A stretch of DNA of 5,224 bases, taken from positions 1-5,224 of the forward strand of contig JAJRTP010000358.1 in assembly GCA_024278255.1 (NCBI GenBank). Direction: 5' to 3'. Below are positions 1-2,896 of this stretch, piece by piece. The position numbers and the translations under genes were made by a program. The notes under the pieces are model-generated. The model was given only the letters and a program-made list of their open reading frames with translations. It searched no databases and was not told the DNA's origin. The stretch comes from Chloroflexota bacterium. Its GTDB lineage: Bacteria; Chloroflexota; Anaerolineae; Promineifilales; Promineifilaceae. Within the stretch, counting starts at the first letter, position 1. Each line of letters opens with the position of its first letter.

Positions 1-873
1 GGTTTTGCCAATGCCGCCCATACCGGTGATGGCGATGAGGCGGCAGGCGGGGTCAGCCAGCATCCCGGTCAACGCCGCCAGTTCCGGCTCCCGGCCAATG
101 AGCGCGGGCGGCGGGACAGGCAGCTTCAGTTTGGGCGGCCGTTGGCGCAAGGTGAGAATGTGCCGGTACAACGCTTCCGTTTCCGACATGGGGGGGACGC
201 CTAACTCCTGGTCCAGCATGGCGCGGCACTGTTGGTACTGCCGGATGGCGCCGTTGTAATCGCCATCGCGGGCCAGCAGCAGCATGACACGGCGGTGGAT
301 GGTTTCCCGCCACGGTTCCAAGGACAGAATACGGCGCAAACTTTTCAGGGCTACGGCCGTTTCCCCGCGAGATACGTCATAATCGGCCAACCGCTCCAGT
401 CCGGACAAGGCCAACTGGCGCAGTCGCTCTCTTTCCACCACACGCCAGTAATCAAACTCCGGCGCGTCATCAATGTAAAACCCTTCCAAAAAATCGCCCC
501 GGTACAAGGCCAATGCCTGCCGCACCTGCTCACTATCATCTGAAGAGACGCCCTGGCTGAAAACGGCCGTGTCCAGTTCTACCTGACATTCCGGGGCAAT
601 CGTCACACTTTTGCGGGTGATGGTCAGGACGTCGGGAAGCTGCTGCTGCAAATTGTACAGGGCGCTGCGCAGGCTGACCCGCGCCTTTTTCTGCGAGGTT
701 TCCGGCCAGAGCAGGCCGATGAGAGTATCACGGGCGCAGGGCTGCCTGGTGACGGCCAGATAAAAAAGGATGGCCTGTACTTTGCTGGAGGTGAATTGGG
801 GCACAACGTCCCCCTCTTCCAGCGTCACTTTTACGGCCGGCCAGCCCAGTAAGTTAAGTTGTAATCGAGTCAT
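1..873 (-). CDS. SARP/BTAD-family transcriptional regulator with NB-ARC-type ATPase, 3' part outside window
   Basis: Only the first 291 codons are inside the window. Residues 1-93 fit the winged-helix DNA-binding domain of SARP/AfsR regulators: an opening LLGWPAV strand, LLWPE near 54-58, then AR.SLRSALYNLQQ. Residues 121-239 fit the bacterial transcriptional activator domain (BTAD): LYRGDFLEGF, the W-R-ERERLRQLAL helix, EPWRETIHR and YQQCRAMLDQELGV. A proline-rich linker (about 244-257) leads to LIGREPELAAL (258-268) and the Walker A motif GMGGIGKT (284-291), where the window ends. Family knowledge says such proteins are cytoplasmic activators whose ATPase part, often followed by TPRs, controls DNA binding. 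I chose the ATG at 873 because GGAAG (882-886) lies 8 nt upstream; an in-frame ATG at 888 has no Shine-Dalgarno, and a stop follows at 898-900. The gene is divergent from the small-protein/lipoprotein operon, whose promoter carries SARP-like repeats. The signal sensed is unknown. Confidence 0.9.
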   Translation of the reverse strand, partial: MTRLQLNLLGWPAVKVTLEEGDVVPQFTSSKVQAILFYLAVTRQPCARDTLIGLLWPETSQKKARVSLRSALYNLQQQLPDVLTITRKSVTIAPECQVELDTAVFSQGVSSDDSEQVRQALALYRGDFLEGFYIDDAPEFDYWRVVERERLRQLALSGLERLADYDVSRGETAVALKSLRRILSLEPWRETIHRRVMLLLARDGDYNGAIRQYQQCRAMLDQELGVPPMSETEALYRHILTLRQRPPKLKLPVPPPALIGREPELAALTGMLADPACRLIAITGMGGIGKT

Positions 874-969
874 AAAATGGACTTCCATCAACAATAATTA
901 CTGCATAGTACACATCAGAAGGGAAAAGGGGCATGGTTCATAAGATGTGAATTTTGCTTTGCACTTCAA

Positions 970-1043
970 GATTACAACGGATAAAGAAATAAACAGATGC
1001 ACTCGACTGGCAACATCTGTTTGTTTCCCAATCTGTTGTAATC
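970..1043 (+). repeat. Large imperfect palindrome / hairpin
   Basis: Two 30-base arms, 970-999 and 1014-1043, are inverted copies with 25 of 30 positions identical around a 14-base loop (1000-1013). The outer stem pairs GATTACAACGGAT (970-982) with ATCTGTTGTAATC (1031-1043). The inner stem pairs 986-999 with 1014-1027, ending in AAACAGATG/CATCTGTTT. A 3x3 internal loop separates them. Two of the five mismatches (979/1034 and 990/1023) become G-U pairs only in plus-strand RNA, which favours an RNA structure read on the plus strand. It could be a structured leader or small RNA, an AT-rich terminator, or a palindromic repeat element. No target-site duplication is evident. Confidence 0.75.
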
Positions 1044-1113
1044 ATTGTAAAGATGGAAATAATCATATTAAACCATGCCGGAAAAGGCAATACGCGCAAG
1101 TCCCGCACCACCC

Positions 1114-1130
1114 GATTTTACCGGAAAATC
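1114..1130. promoter_or_regulatory. Short dyad, possible operator
   Basis: GATTTT (1114-1119) and AAAATC (1125-1130) form a perfect 6-bp inverted repeat around ACCGG. It lies about 20 bases upstream of the heptamer repeats of the operon promoter, so it could be a binding site for a dimeric regulator. A dyad this short can arise by chance. Confidence 0.3.
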
Positions 1131-1149
1131 AGGCCTGATGACGGGCAGA

Positions 1150-1180
1150 TCACGTTAAAATCACGTTTAGCCTGTACACT
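1150..1180 (+). promoter_or_regulatory. Putative SARP-dependent promoter: two TCACGTT heptamers plus -10 box
   Basis: TCACGTT occurs at 1150-1156 and again at 1161-1167, separated by AAAA, so the repeat period is 11 bp, one helical turn. Seven bases after the second copy is TACACT (1175-1180), a plausible -10 hexamer. The sequence at the -35 position (about 1152-1157, ACGTTA) is far from consensus, as expected for an activator-dependent promoter. SARP regulators such as ActII-ORF4 and DnrI bind heptameric direct repeats of 11-bp period, the last copy lying about 8 bp from the -10 box. Transcription would begin near 1187 and enter the 1217 gene. Binding by the neighbouring regulator is inference. 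Confidence 0.55.
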
Positions 1181-1216
1181 GCCCGCCATATCCATGATAA
1201 AAGGTGAACTGCTTAT

Positions 1217-1417
1217 ATGCCGCCAAATGAATCAGATTCGTTAGCCCGCGTTTATGTGCTGCGCTGCTGGATGGAACGACGCCGGTCTCCGTCTGCGAAA
1301 AATCCGGGGTGGCGCTTCCGGCTGGAAAATGCGGGCAGCGGGCAAAGCGCCGGTTTTGCCAATCTGGATGAGCTATTGGCCTTTTTGCAGGATACCTTTC
1401 GCCATGAAGGAGATTGA
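1217..1417 (+). CDS. Small conserved-type hypothetical protein, 66 aa
   Basis: I cannot assign a function. The 66-residue product has no signal peptide or membrane segment and should be cytoplasmic. After a short polar start it reads as a compact strand-strand-helix unit: RVYVLRCW (11-18), a basic loop, WRFRLENAGSGQSAGF (32-47) and an amphipathic helix LDELLAFLQDTF (50-61). This order (R-W, WRF-LE, G-F, L-LL-FL) resembles small uncharacterised proteins that I associate with Chloroflexota genomes, but this is from memory and unchecked. The ATG at 1217 has the Shine-Dalgarno AGGTGA (1202-1207) at 9 nt. The end of the gene carries AAGGAGA (1407-1413), which is the ribosome binding site of the lipoprotein gene 3 nt downstream, so the two are co-transcribed and probably translationally coupled. 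A real gene is likely from its codon pattern and both ribosome binding sites. Confidence 0.75.
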   Translation: MPPNESDSLARVYVLRCWMERRRSPSAKNPGWRFRLENAGSGQSAGFANLDELLAFLQDTFRHEGD

Positions 1418-1420
1418 ATT

Positions 1421-2011
1421 ATGAAGCAAAAATGGATGTTTGTAATGGTAATTCTAACCCTGGCGCTGTCTGCCTGCGGCTTGAATCCCGTAGAGAAACT
1501 GGAAGAAAAAGCGGCCGAACAAGTGGCCGAAAAGATCATCGAGCAAGCCGCTGGCGCAGAAGACGTAGAAATCAACGTCGGTGATGATTCCGCTTCTTAC
1601 TCGGTAACAGACGATGAGGGAAACGAAATCAGCGTAGACATAAACGAGGTGGCCAACCTGGACGCTTTCACCGGCATGGGCTTTACCATTCCCCTGCCAA
1701 AGGGTCTGGCGAATGGTACCATGCAGGAGATTGAGGAAAACGGCCGGATCGTAATGGTCCAAGGCATATTTGAGATGGAAGGGCTGTCTGTGGAGGAATT
1801 CTATCCGGCTATCCACGAATCGTTAACGGCCGCCGGCTTTACTTACCGTGACCCATTAGGCGGCGACAGCCCAGCGCCAGACCCCACCAGTCCCAATTTC
1901 CTCCCCGTGTCCACTTACACCCATGAAGACGGTTACCAATTTATGATTCTGAGAGATGGGGACAGCGATACGAGCGAGGTTATTCTTAGCTTGATGGCAA
2001 TACAGGAATAA
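1421..2011 (+). CDS. Putative lipoprotein of unknown function, 196 aa
   Basis: The N-terminus is a classical lipoprotein signal: MKQK, a hydrophobic stretch W5-L16, and the lipobox L-S-A-C ending at Cys19, the predicted lipidation site. The mature protein would be tethered to the outer face of the cytoplasmic membrane. Residues 24-45 are a charged, alanine-rich helix (EKLEEKAAEQVAEKIIEQAA) likely to form a coiled coil or stalk. Residues 47-73 are acidic beta-type sequence (VEINVGDD, SYSVTDDEGNEISVDI). From about 83 a second domain begins: GMGFTIPLPKG, a strand pair around 107-117, a helix GLSVEEFYPAIHESLTAAGF (122-141), a Pro/Ser-rich loop (149-160) and closing strands. The protein is strongly acidic and I recognise no catalytic motif; the helix pattern FY--L--AGF recurs in several lipoprotein families. 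Its start is fixed by AAGGAGA (1407-1413), inside the preceding gene. Confidence 0.88.
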   Translation: MKQKWMFVMVILTLALSACGLNPVEKLEEKAAEQVAEKIIEQAAGAEDVEINVGDDSASYSVTDDEGNEISVDINEVANLDAFTGMGFTIPLPKGLANGTMQEIEENGRIVMVQGIFEMEGLSVEEFYPAIHESLTAAGFTYRDPLGGDSPAPDPTSPNFLPVSTYTHEDGYQFMILRDGDSDTSEVILSLMAIQE

Positions 2012-2098
2012 ATCCACCACCGCATAGAGAATAATCTACGTCTTCTGCGGAATCTATTCTATTTGTACCCCTTTGAGCAATGTAACGAGTCAGGCTCT

Positions 2099-2200
2099 CT
2101 ATTTAATACCAGAGTGCATGAAACTTTGAATGAAGCGGCGCTGGAACAGTAAAAAGGCGATGAACAGGGGGGCAATGACCATCAAGGTAGCGGCCGTCAG
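2099..2200 (-). pseudogene. 3' relic of a carbohydrate ABC transporter permease (MalG-type)
   Basis: Read on the minus strand, 2200 down to the TAG at 2099-2101 encodes 33 residues: LTAATLMVIAPLF followed by IAFLLFQRRFIQSFMHSGIK and the stop. This matches the end of MalG-family inner-membrane permeases: a last hydrophobic helix with a central proline, then F-QR-FI(Q/V)---SG(I/L)K. Full permeases are about 270-300 residues, so roughly 240 are missing. Directly upstream there is an in-frame stop (2201-2203), and 2219 is already the end of the phosphoesterase gene, so no room remains for the rest. No other part of a sugar transporter is in the window. The likely history is deletion or replacement of the transporter gene by the neighbouring gene. 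Expression is not expected. Confidence 0.75.
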
Positions 2201-2218
2201 CTAAGACCAACGTTCAGA

Positions 2219-2764
2219 TCAAATCAGATCATCACCTCCTTCACCTAATTTCCAGGATTGGACAATATGCCAACCGCTAATATCGGTAAAATCGCCGGTT
2301 TCCGGGTTGGGGAAGACCAGTTTGATGGTGTCGAAGGGAACTGTGGACAGCTCATATTTGAGGGATTGGACGATTTTTTTCTTGGTGGAAACGGCCGTAT
2401 TCTTGTAAATCAGGCTCATGTGCGGGTCTAGTTTGTATTCGTGATCGTCCAGGGCTACAGCCGTTTGCCGGTAAAGGCTGGTCAAAATCGGGTCGTCAAA
2501 AAATGCCACAAACACAGTCTTGAAGAAACTGGCAGAAAAATTCACCACTTGGCCGGTAAGCGTCAGGGGCGGATGCGTTTGGGCCAATTCAGCGCCCAGT
2601 TGGAGCAGCGTTTCCTGGGGATGATTTTCGCCTACAAAAAAAGTCACGTGCGGCTCAAAGGGCACGGCTTCATACTGCTGGGCTAAATTTCGGATAATTT
2701 CCGCAAATGTTTCGTAAGCGGGAGCGGCTGGAATCAGCCAAAAAGCGAAAGGACAACGGGACAC
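2219..2764 (-). CDS. 2H phosphoesterase, cyclic phosphodiesterase (CPDase)-like, 181 aa
   Basis: The protein has the two H-x-(T/S) motifs that define the 2H phosphoesterase superfamily: PHVTFF with H39 and T41, and PHMSLIY with H115 and S117. The spacing of 76 residues and the opening FAFWLIP strand followed by FEPHVTF recall plant and yeast cyclic phosphodiesterases, which open cyclic phosphates such as ADP-ribose 1'',2''-cyclic phosphate; relatives include LigT/ThpR-type RNA 2',3'-cyclic phosphodiesterases. Exact substrate is not determinable. No signal peptide or membrane segment is seen, so it is cytosolic. I place the start at GTG 2764 (MSRCPFAFW), because AGGAGAA (2771-2777) lies 6 nt upstream and a TATAAT at 2812-2817 puts the message start near 2805. 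A longer reading from TTG 2800 would add 12 unsupported residues. The gene is divergent from priA, and a permease relic abuts its 3' end. Confidence 0.85.
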   Translation of the reverse strand: MSRCPFAFWLIPAAPAYETFAEIIRNLAQQYEAVPFEPHVTFFVGENHPQETLLQLGAELAQTHPPLTLTGQVVNFSASFFKTVFVAFFDDPILTSLYRQTAVALDDHEYKLDPHMSLIYKNTAVSTKKKIVQSLKYELSTVPFDTIKLVFPNPETGDFTDISGWHIVQSWKLGEGGDDLI

Positions 2765-2770
2765 AATTGG

Positions 2771-2777
2771 TTCTCCT
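2771..2777 (-). promoter_or_regulatory. Shine-Dalgarno deciding the GTG start of the phosphoesterase
   Basis: AGGAGAA on the minus strand lies 6 nt before GTG 2764-2762. No comparable site precedes the alternative TTG at 2800, so this site fixes the shorter reading. Confidence 0.8.
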
Positions 2778-2811
2778 GAAATGGAAAGCTCCGATGTCAA
2801 GCGTGGGCAAA

Positions 2812-2840
2812 ATTATACTCCCGTTTTGCGCCAAGCACCA
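2812..2840 (-). promoter_or_regulatory. Promoter of the phosphoesterase gene
   Basis: The minus strand carries a perfect -10 hexamer TATAAT (2817 to 2812). At 17 bp the -35 position reads TGGTGC (2840 to 2835), a poor match, so an activator or the strong -10 alone may drive it. The predicted message would start near 2805, giving a leader of about 40 nt before GTG 2764. Confidence 0.55.
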
Positions 2841-2860
2841 TTTTTCAGACGGCAAATTGC

Positions 2861-2896
2861 TTGACGCAACAGGCAATACGCAATACGCTACCAACT
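2861..2896 (+). promoter_or_regulatory. Putative priA promoter giving a leaderless message
   Basis: TTGACG (2861-2866) and TACGCT (2884-2889) are spaced by 17 bp, an ideal sigma-70-type layout. Transcription would start about 6-8 bases after the -10 box, that is at or next to the priA ATG at 2897. No Shine-Dalgarno sequence precedes that ATG, which agrees with leaderless translation. The -10 box is only a moderate match and overlaps a GCAATAC tandem repeat (2873-2888). Confidence 0.45.
2873..2888. repeat. Tandem GCAATAC heptamer, 2.3 copies
   Basis: GCAATAC stands at 2873-2879 and 2880-2886 and is followed by GC. It is a short spacer-type tandem repeat in the priA upstream region and overlaps the candidate -10 box, so copy-number change would alter promoter spacing. 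Confidence 0.6.

Larger units (their letters stand above)
874..1216. other. Intergenic regulatory region between divergent genes
   Basis: This 343-base stretch is AT-richer than its neighbours and I see no convincing gene in it. It separates the minus-strand SARP-like regulator from the plus-strand small-protein operon. It holds a large hairpin (970-1043), a 6-bp dyad (1114-1130), and a promoter with direct heptamer repeats (1150-1180), followed by the AGGTGA ribosome binding site at 1202-1207. For the minus-strand gene I found only weak promoter candidates, for example TACTAT (plus 905-910 read in reverse) without a good -35 box. Confidence 0.7.

Noticed and set aside
871..888. Upstream in-frame ATG at 888 for the SARP-like regulator
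   Set aside because: It lacks a Shine-Dalgarno, and GGAAG at 882-886 is well placed only for the ATG at 873.
947..1244. Two 63-residue plus-strand open frames in the intergenic region
   Set aside because: No ribosome binding sites or protein-like pattern; one runs through the hairpin and the other through the promoter repeats.
2031..2063. AGAATA/TATTCT inverted repeat after the lipoprotein gene as a terminator
   Set aside because: Only six AT-rich base pairs with a loop of about 20 bases and no T-run; it does not support an intrinsic terminator.
2215..2231. CAGATCA direct repeat (2 copies, period 10) at the end of the phosphoesterase gene
   Set aside because: Seven-base repeat partly within coding sequence; too short to call a target-site duplication or attachment site.
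2795..2800. Perfect TTGACA hexamer on the minus strand
   Set aside because: At 16-18 bp spacing the -10 position falls on the purine-rich ribosome binding site (CAGGAG/AGGAGA), so it is not a working promoter. The TATAAT further upstream is the better candidate.
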